Source: an uncultured Clostridia bacterium (GTDB taxonomy: Bacteria; Bacillota; Clostridia; TANB77; CAG-508). From it: a stretch of DNA of 22,718 bases. Shown piece by piece: positions 1 through 6,942 of this stretch. The position numbers and the translations under genes are program-made. Each line of letters starts with the position of its first letter. Positions within the stretch are counted from its first letter, which is position 1. The notes under the pieces were generated by a model. The model was not told where the DNA came from. It saw only the letters and a list, made by a program, of their open reading frames with translations, and searched no databases. The stretch covers positions 1 to 22,718 of the forward strand of contig CAKPKF010000021.1 of assembly GCA_934167175.1 (NCBI GenBank), in the 5' to 3' direction.

Positions 1-227
1 GTAAAGGGACTGTTATTACAAAAGAATACCCTATGACATGGAAATTAGGAGATGAAGCATATTATCCTGTAAATGATGAAAGAAATACAGCATTATTTGA
101 GAAATATAAAGAACTTGCAGATAAAGAAGAAAACGTAATATTTGGAGGAAGACTTGGAAATTACAAATATTATGATATGGATAAAGTAATAAAAGTTGCT
201 TTAGAGACAGCAAAAAGTATTTTATAG
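1..227 (+). CDS. glf: UDP-galactopyranose mutase, C-terminal end (partial)
   Basis: The reading frame is open from the window edge (first full codon at base 3) to TAG at 225-227, giving about 74 residues. The visible tail contains TVITKEYPMTW, then YYPVNDERN and later FGGRLGNYKYYDMDKVI, which match the conserved C-terminus of UDP-galactopyranose mutase. In that family the segment from YYP to the RLGxYxYxDMD motif helps form the FAD and substrate site. The enzyme converts UDP-galactopyranose to UDP-galactofuranose in the cytosol and so provides Galf for surface polysaccharides. The 5' part lies outside the window, so the FAD-binding N-terminus cannot be checked. The next gene starts 22 bases downstream, so the two are probably co-transcribed. 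Family assignment is from recognised motifs; the Galf role is inferred. Confidence 0.88.
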   Translation, partial: KGTVITKEYPMTWKLGDEAYYPVNDERNTALFEKYKELADKEENVIFGGRLGNYKYYDMDKVIKVALETAKSIL

Positions 228-249
228 TAATATGAAAAAGGAGTAAAAC

Positions 250-699
250 ATGAAAAAAATAATAGAACTTTATAAAAAATATGAAGAATTAGTAAATTAT
301 TTAGTAATGGGAGTTTTAGCAACAGTTGTAAATTTAGCTGTTAAATATGGATTACTATTTACAATATTAGATGCAAGTGATGCAACTCAATTGCAAATTG
401 CTGTTATAATTTCTTGGGTCGCAGCATGTTTATTTGCATATTTTACAAATAGAAAATTTGTGTTTAAAAGCAATTCTGAAAAGATCTTAAAAGAATTTAC
501 TGCATTTGTTAGTGCACGTATATTCACTTTAATACTAGAGATGTTAATAATGTTTATATTTGTTACATTATTAAAGTTAGATAGTGATTTATGGGTAGTA
601 ATTTGGTCTTTAGTTGCACAAGTTGTGGTAATTGTGGTAAACTATGTTTTAAGTAAGCTTGTGATATTTAAAAAGGAGAAAAAGGATGAAGAAAATTAG
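250..699 (+). CDS. GtrA family membrane protein (putative lipid-linked sugar flippase)
   Basis: This 149-residue protein has four predicted membrane helices, at about residues 14-32, 42-63, 85-107 and 113-135. It has the GtrA-family signature FAYFTNRKFVFKS after helix 2 and a similar NYVLSKLVIFK at the end of helix 4. GtrA proteins are thought to move undecaprenyl-phosphate-linked sugars (classically glucose) across the membrane so that side sugars can be added outside. A good ribosome site (AAAGGAG, 237-243) precedes the ATG. The gene overlaps the following GtrB-like glycosyltransferase by 14 bases, the usual pairing for this family. The family is clear; the transported sugar is unknown. Confidence 0.87.
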   Translation: MKKIIELYKKYEELVNYLVMGVLATVVNLAVKYGLLFTILDASDATQLQIAVIISWVAACLFAYFTNRKFVFKSNSEKILKEFTAFVSARIFTLILEMLIMFIFVTLLKLDSDLWVVIWSLVAQVVVIVVNYVLSKLVIFKKEKKDEEN

Positions 700-1630
700 T
701 ATAATAGTTCCAGCTTATAATGAAGAAGAATCTATACCTTATTTAGAAAAAAGATTAGTTGCATTAATGAATAATATGAAAAACTATGAATTTGAAGTAT
801 TATTTGTAAATGATGGTAGCAAAGATAAAACACTAGAATTAATAAAAAACTTGAGAGAAAGAGACGAAAGATTTTGCTATGTTAATTTCTCGAGAAATTT
901 TGGAAAAGAAATTGCAATGATAGCAGGACTGGATTATGCAACAGGAGATGCAGTAATTTTAATAGATGCAGATTTGCAAGATCCACCAGAACTAATACCA
1001 GAACTTGTTAAATATTGGGAGCAAGGTTATGATGATGTTTATGCGAAAAGAAAATCTAGAAAAGGTGAAACGTTCTTAAAAAAATTCACATCTAAAATGT
1101 ATTATAAAGTACTTCAAAGTTTAACAAACGTTGAAATACAAAAAGATACAGGAGATTTTAGATTATTAGATAGAAGATGTGTGAATGCACTAAAAAAATT
1201 AAGAGAATCTCAAAGATGTTCAAAAAGTATTTTCAGTTGGATAGGATACAACAAAAAAGAAGTATTATATGATAGAGACCCAAGAGTTGCAGGAAAAACA
1301 AAATGGAATTACAAAAAATTAGTAGACTTAGCAATAGATGGTATAACATCTTTCACAACATCGCCACTTAGAATATCTACATATTTAGCAATACCAACAT
1401 TTTTAACACTTGTAATTTATTTTATATATGTAATTGTAAAATGTATTAGACTAAGTGTAGCAATACAAGCGTTTCAAGCAATTATATTATTAGTATTATT
1501 CTTTTCAGGAATACAAATTATGTTATTTGGAATAATAGGAGAATACTTAGGGCGTATATTTAATGAAACAAAAAATAGGCCATTATATTTTGTAGATGAG
1601 TTTAATGGAAAAAAAGAAATGAATGAATAG
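686..1630 (+). CDS. Family 2 glycosyltransferase, GtrB/DPM1-like, with C-terminal membrane anchor
   Basis: This 314-residue protein has a GT-A fold catalytic domain at its N-terminus: IIVPAYNEEESI at about 6-17, VNDGSKDKT at 41-49, and metal-binding DAD followed by LQDPPE at 94-102. Two membrane helices lie near residues 230-255 and 262-285, followed by the GEYLGRIFNE motif typical of GtrB and YkcC-like enzymes. These enzymes transfer a sugar from a nucleotide donor onto undecaprenyl phosphate on the cytosolic face, and GtrA then flips the product. An AAAGGAG site at 672-678 lies 7 bases before the ATG, inside the end of gtrA. The overlap suggests translational coupling. The donor sugar is not predictable from the sequence; UDP-Glc, UDP-GlcNAc or another sugar is possible. 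Confidence 0.88.
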   Translation: MKKISIIVPAYNEEESIPYLEKRLVALMNNMKNYEFEVLFVNDGSKDKTLELIKNLRERDERFCYVNFSRNFGKEIAMIAGLDYATGDAVILIDADLQDPPELIPELVKYWEQGYDDVYAKRKSRKGETFLKKFTSKMYYKVLQSLTNVEIQKDTGDFRLLDRRCVNALKKLRESQRCSKSIFSWIGYNKKEVLYDRDPRVAGKTKWNYKKLVDLAIDGITSFTTSPLRISTYLAIPTFLTLVIYFIYVIVKCIRLSVAIQAFQAIILLVLFFSGIQIMLFGIIGEYLGRIFNETKNRPLYFVDEFNGKKEMNE

Positions 1631-1644
1631 AGGGGGAATTAAAA

Positions 1645-2583
1645 ATGGAAAAAATAGCTGTACTAATACCATGTTATAATGAAGAAATAACTATAGAGAA
1701 AGTCATAAAAGATTTTAAAAAGGAACTACCAACTGCAGATATATATGTATACGATAATAATTCAAAAGATAATACAGCTAAAATTGCTAAAGAAAATGGA
1801 GCTATTGTAAAACATGAATATAGACAAGGAAAAGGAAATGTTGTAAGAAGTATGTTTAGAGATATTGAGGCTGATATATATGTAATGGTTGATGGCGACG
1901 ATACATACCCTGCAGAAGAAGTTCATAAATTAATAGAACCAATTAGAAATAATGAGGCAGATATGGTTATAGGAGATAGATTAACAAATGGAACGTACCA
2001 AAATGAAAATAAAAGACATTTTCACGAATTTGGAAATAACATTGTTAGAGACTCTATAAATAAATTATTTAAAAGTAATTTAAAAGATATAATGACAGGA
2101 TATAGAGTGTTTAATAAAATATTTGTAAAAAATATGCCTGTTATGAGTCCTAAATTTGAAATTGAAACTGAAATGACATTGCATGCACTTGATAAAAAAT
2201 TTATTATAAAAGAAATTCCTATAATATATAGAGATAGACCAGAGGGAAGTGTTTCAAAGTTAAATACATTTAGTGATGGATTTAAAGTATTAAAAACAAT
2301 TATAAAAATGCTAAAAGACTTTAAACCAAGACAATTCTTTTGGGCTGTGTCTGTAATATTTATAATATTAGGATTGATAATAGGAATACCAGTTATAGTA
2401 GAATTTGCAAAAACAGGATTTATAACAAAAGTTCCTTCTGCAATTCTTGCAACAGGAATTATGACATTTGCAATTATAATTGCTCAATGCGGTGTAATAT
2501 TAGATACCGTTGTAAAACAAAATAGAGAAAAATACGAATTAGAATTACTAAGATATGATCAAATAGAAAAAATTAAAAAATAG
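1645..2583 (+). CDS. Family 2 glycosyltransferase with C-terminal membrane helices
   Basis: This 312-residue protein has an N-terminal GT2 domain with VLIPCYNEE at 6-14, YDNNSKDNT at 36-44 and the metal-binding DGDDTYP at 83-89. Two hydrophobic helices follow, near 233-255 and 262-285. It differs from its upstream neighbour in lacking the GEYLGR segment and in having DNNS instead of NDGS, so it belongs to a different GT2 branch, the one often found in Firmicute capsule and teichoic-acid clusters. AGGGGGA at 1631-1637 is its ribosome site, 14 bases after the previous stop. It probably makes a lipid-linked sugar on the inner face of the membrane. Substrate unknown. Confidence 0.85.
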   Translation: MEKIAVLIPCYNEEITIEKVIKDFKKELPTADIYVYDNNSKDNTAKIAKENGAIVKHEYRQGKGNVVRSMFRDIEADIYVMVDGDDTYPAEEVHKLIEPIRNNEADMVIGDRLTNGTYQNENKRHFHEFGNNIVRDSINKLFKSNLKDIMTGYRVFNKIFVKNMPVMSPKFEIETEMTLHALDKKFIIKEIPIIYRDRPEGSVSKLNTFSDGFKVLKTIIKMLKDFKPRQFFWAVSVIFIILGLIIGIPVIVEFAKTGFITKVPSAILATGIMTFAIIIAQCGVILDTVVKQNREKYELELLRYDQIEKIKK

Positions 2584-2599
2584 TACTTAAAAGGAAAAT

Positions 2600-4195
2600 A
2601 TGATGATAAGAGAAAAAAACAAGATATATATTTGTATAAAAAGTGTTTTTTGTATATTTTTTGCAATTAGTCTAATATTAGACAAAATGTTTATTACTAA
2701 AGGTAGTGTTTTTGGTACAATAGAAGAAAATTATTTTACAGAATTTAAGATTCAGTATTTAATTTGGTTTTTAATTTTATTTTTAATAGAATTTTTTATT
2801 ATATCTGTAATTGAATATATTGTGAATAAAATTGAACCTAAAATTCATACTAAAAATAAGAAAAATATAAAAATATATTTTTTAATATTAATATCAATTT
2901 TAATATTGTGGCTACCATACACTATGTCCTTTTTCCCAGGTGGTATATATTCTGATACATTATCATCTATAAATCAAGCCAAAGGAGTTTCAAGACTGAA
3001 TAACCATCATCCATTAATGTATGCTATGTTATTAAAACCTTTTTTTATACTAAGTGATAATCAATTAGCGATGGAAATGTTTACAATTTTTCAGATTGTA
3101 GTAATGGCAGCAGTATGTGGATATGTGGCATATTGGATATATAAAAGAAATATTTCTTTTATATATGTTATATTAACAACATTGTTTTTTGGACTATTTT
3201 GTTTAATACCATTATATGCTGTTTCGATATGGAAAGATATACCTTTTTGCCTTACATTAGTGTTATATATATTAAATATTGGAGATATTGTTAAGGAACC
3301 CAAAAAGATAGAAAACATGAAAGGAATATTATATTATATATTTCTGAGTTTAATGGTATCATTTTTTAGAAATAATGGAAAATACATAATTTTAGGTACA
3401 ACAATAATATTGCTACTAACATACAGGAAAAATATATTTAATACATTAAAAAAATTTACTATTATATCTTTAGTAGTAATTATTCTAACTTTTATTGTAC
3501 AAGGACCAATATATGACCACTTTAAATTAAATACGGAATTTGTAGAAAATTTAGGAGTTTTGCTTCAACAAATTTGTTATGCTGTTTCAAATGATGGAGA
3601 AATAACAGAAGAACAATATGAATTTATTAATAATATTTATCCAATAGAGAACATAAAAGAAGATTACAATCCATGCATTGTTGATGTAATAAAATGGTCA
3701 CAAAATTTTAATAGTAAATATTTAGAAGAACATAAAAATGAATTCATAAAAGTTTGGTTAGAAATATTTTTTAGAAATCCGAAAGCATGTATAAAAGCTC
3801 AGTTATTAAATACTGTTGGATTTTGGGATATAAACAAAGCAACAATGGATGCATATATAAATCCAACAATGTGGGGTGGAGGCAATTCATATGGAGGAAT
3901 AGTTCAAAAAGACTATATTGAAATTTTAACAAATAAATCAATAAGAAATATTTTAATTTCTAAGAAAGCGATAAGTTCGGCAATTTTTTTATTGATAACA
4001 ATAATAGGAGCATTAATGACTATATACAAAAGAAAATATAGAAATTTTTTAATGTATGTGCCGGCATTTATAACCTGGATTACAATTATGCTAGCAGTTC
4101 CATTAGCATATAGTTTGAGATACGTATATATATTAGTTTTAATGATTCCAATTTCTTTAATAATACCTTTCTTAGATAATGTTGAAAAAAAGTAA
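2600..4195 (+). CDS. Polytopic membrane protein, DUF6020-like
   Basis: This protein of about 531 residues has roughly ten membrane helices and a cytosolic basic stretch near 80-92. After the third helix comes FFPGGIYSDTLSSINQA (about 111-127), then NNHHPLMYAMLLKP. This signature I associate with DUF6020-type proteins of Firmicutes. An acidic residue plus NHHP in the first large outside loop recalls GT-C glycosyltransferases, where an early acidic loop residue is catalytic. I infer a lipid-linked-sugar transferase acting outside the membrane; this is not proven. Two ATGs are adjacent at 2600 and 2603. AAGGA at 2591-2595 lies only 4 bases from the first and 7 from the second, so 2603 may be the true start. 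It is the last gene before the terminator and looks richer in T on the coding strand than its neighbours. Confidence 0.72.
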   Translation: MMIREKNKIYICIKSVFCIFFAISLILDKMFITKGSVFGTIEENYFTEFKIQYLIWFLILFLIEFFIISVIEYIVNKIEPKIHTKNKKNIKIYFLILISILILWLPYTMSFFPGGIYSDTLSSINQAKGVSRLNNHHPLMYAMLLKPFFILSDNQLAMEMFTIFQIVVMAAVCGYVAYWIYKRNISFIYVILTTLFFGLFCLIPLYAVSIWKDIPFCLTLVLYILNIGDIVKEPKKIENMKGILYYIFLSLMVSFFRNNGKYIILGTTIILLLTYRKNIFNTLKKFTIISLVVIILTFIVQGPIYDHFKLNTEFVENLGVLLQQICYAVSNDGEITEEQYEFINNIYPIENIKEDYNPCIVDVIKWSQNFNSKYLEEHKNEFIKVWLEIFFRNPKACIKAQLLNTVGFWDINKATMDAYINPTMWGGGNSYGGIVQKDYIEILTNKSIRNILISKKAISSAIFLLITIIGALMTIYKRKYRNFLMYVPAFITWITIMLAVPLAYSLRYVYILVLMIPISLIIPFLDNVEKK

Positions 4196-4217
4196 GATTG
4201 ATTTCTTACTTTTTTTT
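4185..4217 (+). terminator. Intrinsic terminator overlapping the stop codon
   Basis: A 13-bp perfect stem is formed by 4185-4197 and 4204-4216 (core GTAAGA/TCTTAC flanked by seven A-T pairs), with a 6-base loop TTGATT and a T-tract to 4217. The TAA stop of the preceding gene (4193-4195) lies inside the left arm. The A-tract and T-tract on either side would let it stop transcription from either direction. It separates the glf-gtrA block from the rfb block. Confidence 0.85.
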
Positions 4218-4225
4218 GTATTTAC

Positions 4226-4254
4226 TTGTACTTTTTTTAGGTAAATGATAAGAT
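4226..4254 (+). promoter_or_regulatory. Putative sigma-A promoter for the rfb operon
   Basis: TTGTAC (4226-4231) and TAAGAT (4249-4254) are 17 bases apart, matching the -35 and -10 boxes at 4 of 6 positions each. The elements start 9 bases after the terminator and end 30 bases before the rfbD start, which has its own site GAGGTGA at 4274-4280. Position supports a promoter; box quality is only moderate. Confidence 0.5.
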
Positions 4255-4284
4255 ATACAAGAAATAAAATTAAGAGGTGATAAA

Positions 4285-5154
4285 ATGAAAATTTTAATTA
4301 CTGGTGCAAACGGTATGCTTGCAAAAGAAGTAAAAGAAAAATTCAAGAAAGAAAACGAACTTATACTTACAGACGTAAATGACTTGGATATAACAAATGA
4401 ACAAAAGGTTATGGAATTTGTTAAAGAATGTAAACCAGATTACATAATTAATTGTGCAGCATTTACAGCTGTAGATAAAGCAGAAGAATGCTATGAATTA
4501 GCAGATAAAATAAATGGAGATGGACCAACAAATTTAGCTAAAGCCGCTAAAGAAAACAATGCAAAATTAGTACATATATCTACAGACTATGTTTTTGGTG
4601 GAGATTTAAGCTTAGATAAAGATTATAAAGAAGATGATAAAAAAGCTCCTGTTACGGTATATGGAAAAACAAAATTGCATGGAGAAGAAGGTATTAAGGA
4701 AAATATTGAAGAATATTATATTTTCAGAACAGCATGGCTATATGGAATAGGAGGAAATAATTTTGTTAAAACAATGACAAAATTAGGGTCATCAAGAGAT
4801 GAACTAAATGTTGTATCAGACCAACACGGAAGTCCTACATATGCAAAAGATTTAACAGAAATTATATATCAAGCAATAACAAAACAAATACCTTATGGAA
4901 TATATAATGCAACAAATGAAGGATATACAACATGGTACGATTTCACAAAAGAAATATTAGAAGAGCAAGGAATTAAATGCAAAGTAAATCCTGTTACAAC
5001 AGAAGAATATATAAAAATGATGAACGTTGTACAAGCAAAAAGACCATTTAATTCACAAATGTCAAAAGAAAAATTAAAAGAGCAAGGAATAAACGTACCA
5101 AATTGGAAAGATGGACTAAAAAGATATTTGGAGGAAGCAAAAAATGAAGAATAG
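4285..5154 (+). CDS. rfbD: dTDP-4-dehydrorhamnose reductase
   Basis: At 289 residues it has the usual family length. It is an extended short-chain dehydrogenase: TGANGML at 6-12 is the nucleotide-binding loop, HISTDYVFGG at 97-106 carries the catalytic Ser/Thr region, and Y126-x3-K130 (YGKTK) is the catalytic pair. FRTAWLYG and the later SPTYAKDL are RmlD signatures. It performs the last step of dTDP-L-rhamnose synthesis, reducing dTDP-4-keto-L-rhamnose with NAD(P)H in the cytosol. It is first in the rfb operon and overlaps rfbA by 11 bases. Placing the last pathway step first is unusual compared with the common rfbBDAC or rfbACBD orders. Confidence 0.95.
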   Translation: MKILITGANGMLAKEVKEKFKKENELILTDVNDLDITNEQKVMEFVKECKPDYIINCAAFTAVDKAEECYELADKINGDGPTNLAKAAKENNAKLVHISTDYVFGGDLSLDKDYKEDDKKAPVTVYGKTKLHGEEGIKENIEEYYIFRTAWLYGIGGNNFVKTMTKLGSSRDELNVVSDQHGSPTYAKDLTEIIYQAITKQIPYGIYNATNEGYTTWYDFTKEILEEQGIKCKVNPVTTEEYIKMMNVVQAKRPFNSQMSKEKLKEQGINVPNWKDGLKRYLEEAKNEE

Positions 5155-6034
5155 AAAAGGAATCATATTAGCAGGAGGAAGTGGAACAAGACTATATCCA
5201 TTAACAATAGCTATATCAAAACAAATTATGCCAGTATATGATAAACCTATGATATACTATCCATTATCTGTATTAATGGAGGCAAAAATAAAAGATGTTC
5301 TTATAATTACAACACCAAGAGATAATGAAACTTTTAAAGCACTACTTGGTGATGGAAGTAAGTGGGGAATGAATTTTGAATATGCCATTCAAGAAAAACC
5401 ACGTGGATTAGCAGAAGCATTTATAATTGGAGAAGAGTTTATAGGTGATGACAATGTTGCAATGATTTTAGGAGATAATATGTTTTATGGTGAGCACTTT
5501 GCAGAAAAATTAAAATCTGCAAATGAAAGAGAAGAAGAAGCAACAATATTTGGTTACTATGTAAAAGACCCTAGGGCATATGGAGTAGTAGAGATAAATA
5601 ATGAAGGACAAGCAATATCAATAGAAGAAAAACCAGAAAAACCAAAATCAAACTACGCAGTACCAGGACTATATTTCTATACAAATGACGTTATAGAAAT
5701 TGCCAAAAATGTAAAACCATCAGCAAGAGGAGAAATAGAAATAACAACAATAAACGAAGAATATATGAACAGAAAACAACTTAAAGTAGAAAAGCTAGGA
5801 AGAGGAATGACATGGTTCGATACAGGAACACACGATGCATTAATAGAAACAGCAAGCTTTGTACAAACAATAGAAAAAAGACAAGGACTGCAAATATGTT
5901 CACCAGACGAAATAGCATACAAAAACGGATGGATAACAGCAGAAGAATTATCAACACTAGCAGACCAATACATAAAAACAGAATATGGTCAATATTTGAA
6001 AGATATTGCTTTAAATAAATTTGGTGAAGAATAA
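5144..6034 (+). CDS. rfbA: Glucose-1-phosphate thymidylyltransferase
   Basis: At 296 residues it matches the short RmlA type. It has the nucleotidyltransferase signature LAGGSGTRLYPLT at 9-21, followed by SKQIMPVYDKPMIYYPLS, then LGDNMFYG carrying the catalytic-metal aspartate, EEKPEKPKSNYAVPGLYFY, and GMTWFDTGTHDAL near the C-terminus. It joins glucose-1-phosphate and dTTP to give dTDP-glucose, the first step of dTDP-rhamnose synthesis, and is usually feedback-inhibited by dTDP-rhamnose. The ATG sits inside the end of rfbD, 7 bases after GGAGGAA (5130-5136), so translation is probably coupled. A 311-base structured gap separates it from rfbC. Confidence 0.96.
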   Translation: MKNRKGIILAGGSGTRLYPLTIAISKQIMPVYDKPMIYYPLSVLMEAKIKDVLIITTPRDNETFKALLGDGSKWGMNFEYAIQEKPRGLAEAFIIGEEFIGDDNVAMILGDNMFYGEHFAEKLKSANEREEEATIFGYYVKDPRAYGVVEINNEGQAISIEEKPEKPKSNYAVPGLYFYTNDVIEIAKNVKPSARGEIEITTINEEYMNRKQLKVEKLGRGMTWFDTGTHDALIETASFVQTIEKRQGLQICSPDEIAYKNGWITAEELSTLADQYIKTEYGQYLKDIALNKFGEE

Positions 6035-6100
6035 TTATAATTTAATTATCATCAAAAAATACTTTAAAAATAAATCTTTCTCGGCTCAATGCATTCGTTA

Positions 6101-6187
6101 GGAATTCTAAATAAAATATCAAATGAGCCTCTCGCTGCTCTTGCTTTGCAAGCCATCGCTTCCTCATTTGAATTTTATAAGAATTTC
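6101..6187. repeat. Long imperfect inverted repeat with nested hairpin (candidate structured element)
   Basis: The left arm (6101-6127) and right arm (6163-6187) pair almost throughout. There is a perfect 9-bp block TCAAATGAG (6119-6127) with CTCATTTGA (6163-6171), then A/T-rich pairs with about three unpaired bases, then AGAATT-type pairs at the base. Inside, CTTGC (6140-6144) and GCAAG (6148-6152) form a second hairpin with a TTT loop. The whole could fold as a cruciform in DNA or a branched hairpin in RNA. No T-run follows on either strand, so it does not look like a simple terminator. It may be a remnant of a small mobile repeat (MITE-like) or a structured RNA; the sequence alone does not decide. 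Confidence 0.55.
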
Positions 6188-6295
6188 TACACTCATTCCA
6201 ATCACATTCGAAATATTGATTTTTAAATATTTTTTGATACAAGAAATTAATTACATATTGAAATTTTTGACAATTTGAAAAAATATAAAATTGTA

Positions 6296-6319
6296 GGGGC
6301 AGACACCTCTGTCTGCCCG
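6296..6319. repeat. GC-rich short palindrome (REP-like)
   Basis: GGGCAGACA (6297-6305) pairs perfectly with TGTCTGCCC (6310-6318) around a CCTC loop, and is preceded by TTGTAG. It is far more GC-rich than its surroundings. It is followed by GAAAAAAAC on the + strand and CTACAATTTT on the other, so it lacks a terminator T-tract in either direction. From memory, GTAGGGGCR...YGCCCG palindromes of this kind occur as dispersed intergenic repeats in a number of Firmicutes; I could not search for copies. It ends 13 bases before the rfbC ribosome site and could affect rfbC translation or mRNA stability. Confidence 0.6.
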
Positions 6320-6345
6320 AAAAAAACATATAAAGGAGATAAAAA

Positions 6346-6933
6346 ATGGGAAAATTTAAAAAAACAGAAACCTCTATTGAGGGTGTATACATTGTAGAAC
6401 CAACAGTATTTGGAGATAACAGAGGATACTTCATGGAAACATACAATAAAGCAGACTTTGAAGAAATAGGACTAAATTACGACTTCATACAAGATAATCA
6501 ATCAAAATCTAAAAAAGGAGTTCTAAGAGGATTACATTTTCAAAAAAAGAATTCTCAAGCAAAACTTGTTAGATGTATAAAAGGAGAAGTTTTCGACGTA
6601 GCAGTAGATTTAAGACCAGGAAGTAAAACATATGGAAAATGGGAAGGGATTATACTAACAGAAGAAAATAAAAAAATGTTTATGATACCAAGAGGATTTG
6701 CACATGGATTTTTAGTATTATCAGATGAAGCAGAATTTGCTTATAAAATAGATAATGTTTATACACCAGAAGCAGAAGGTGGACTAGCATGGAATGATGC
6801 AGATGTAGCAATAGATTGGCCTTTTGGAGATATTGATCCTAAAGAGCTATTAACATCTGAAAAAGATGCAAAATGGCCATCACTTAAAGAATTAAAAGAA
6901 ACAGATTTATATAAAGATTTAGAAAAACAATAG
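6346..6933 (+). CDS. rfbC: dTDP-4-dehydrorhamnose 3,5-epimerase
   Basis: This 195-residue cupin-fold enzyme has the RmlC hallmarks. These are GDNRGYFMETYN near 23-34, GVLRGLHFQ with catalytic His64, RCIKGEVFDVAVDLRPGS at 76-93, YGKW at 96-99, PRGFAHGFLVLSDEAEFAYK at 115-134 with Tyr133, and YTPEAEGGLAWND at 139-151. It epimerises dTDP-4-keto-6-deoxyglucose at C3 and C5 to the L-rhamno form. A strong ribosome site AAAGGAG (6332-6338) lies 7 bases before the ATG. The gene follows the structured gap, so its expression could differ from that of rfbD and rfbA. The next gene starts 9 bases after its stop. Confidence 0.95.
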   Translation: MGKFKKTETSIEGVYIVEPTVFGDNRGYFMETYNKADFEEIGLNYDFIQDNQSKSKKGVLRGLHFQKKNSQAKLVRCIKGEVFDVAVDLRPGSKTYGKWEGIILTEENKKMFMIPRGFAHGFLVLSDEAEFAYKIDNVYTPEAEGGLAWNDADVAIDWPFGDIDPKELLTSEKDAKWPSLKELKETDLYKDLEKQ

Positions 6934-6942
6934 GGGATAAAA

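Larger units (their letters stand above)
6035..6345. other. 311-bp non-coding gap inside the rfb operon
   Basis: No credible gene is present. Bases 6070-6195 are visibly richer in C and CG dinucleotides than the surrounding A-rich genes and contain a long imperfect inverted repeat (listed separately). Bases 6196-6290 are very AT-rich. A perfect -35-like TTGACA at 6267-6272 has no well-spaced -10: TATAAA at 6284 is only 11 bases away, and positions 16-18 bases away are poor. A GC-rich palindrome sits at 6297-6318, and the rfbC ribosome site AAAGGAG is at 6332-6338. An open frame on the minus strand across the gap runs into antisense of rfbC and is probably not translated. No T-tract terminator is evident after rfbA. 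Confidence 0.7.

Noticed and set aside
6091..6190. Possible integron attC site in the rfb gap
   Set aside because: A GTTAGGA sequence and inverted repeats are present, but the matching RYYYAAC core at the other end is absent, as are any cassette-like genes or an integrase.
6042..6446. A 134-codon open frame on the minus strand across the rfbA-rfbC gap
   Set aside because: It runs antisense into the start of rfbC, has no convincing ribosome site or recognisable domain, and its most distinctive stretch is explained by the inverted-repeat element.
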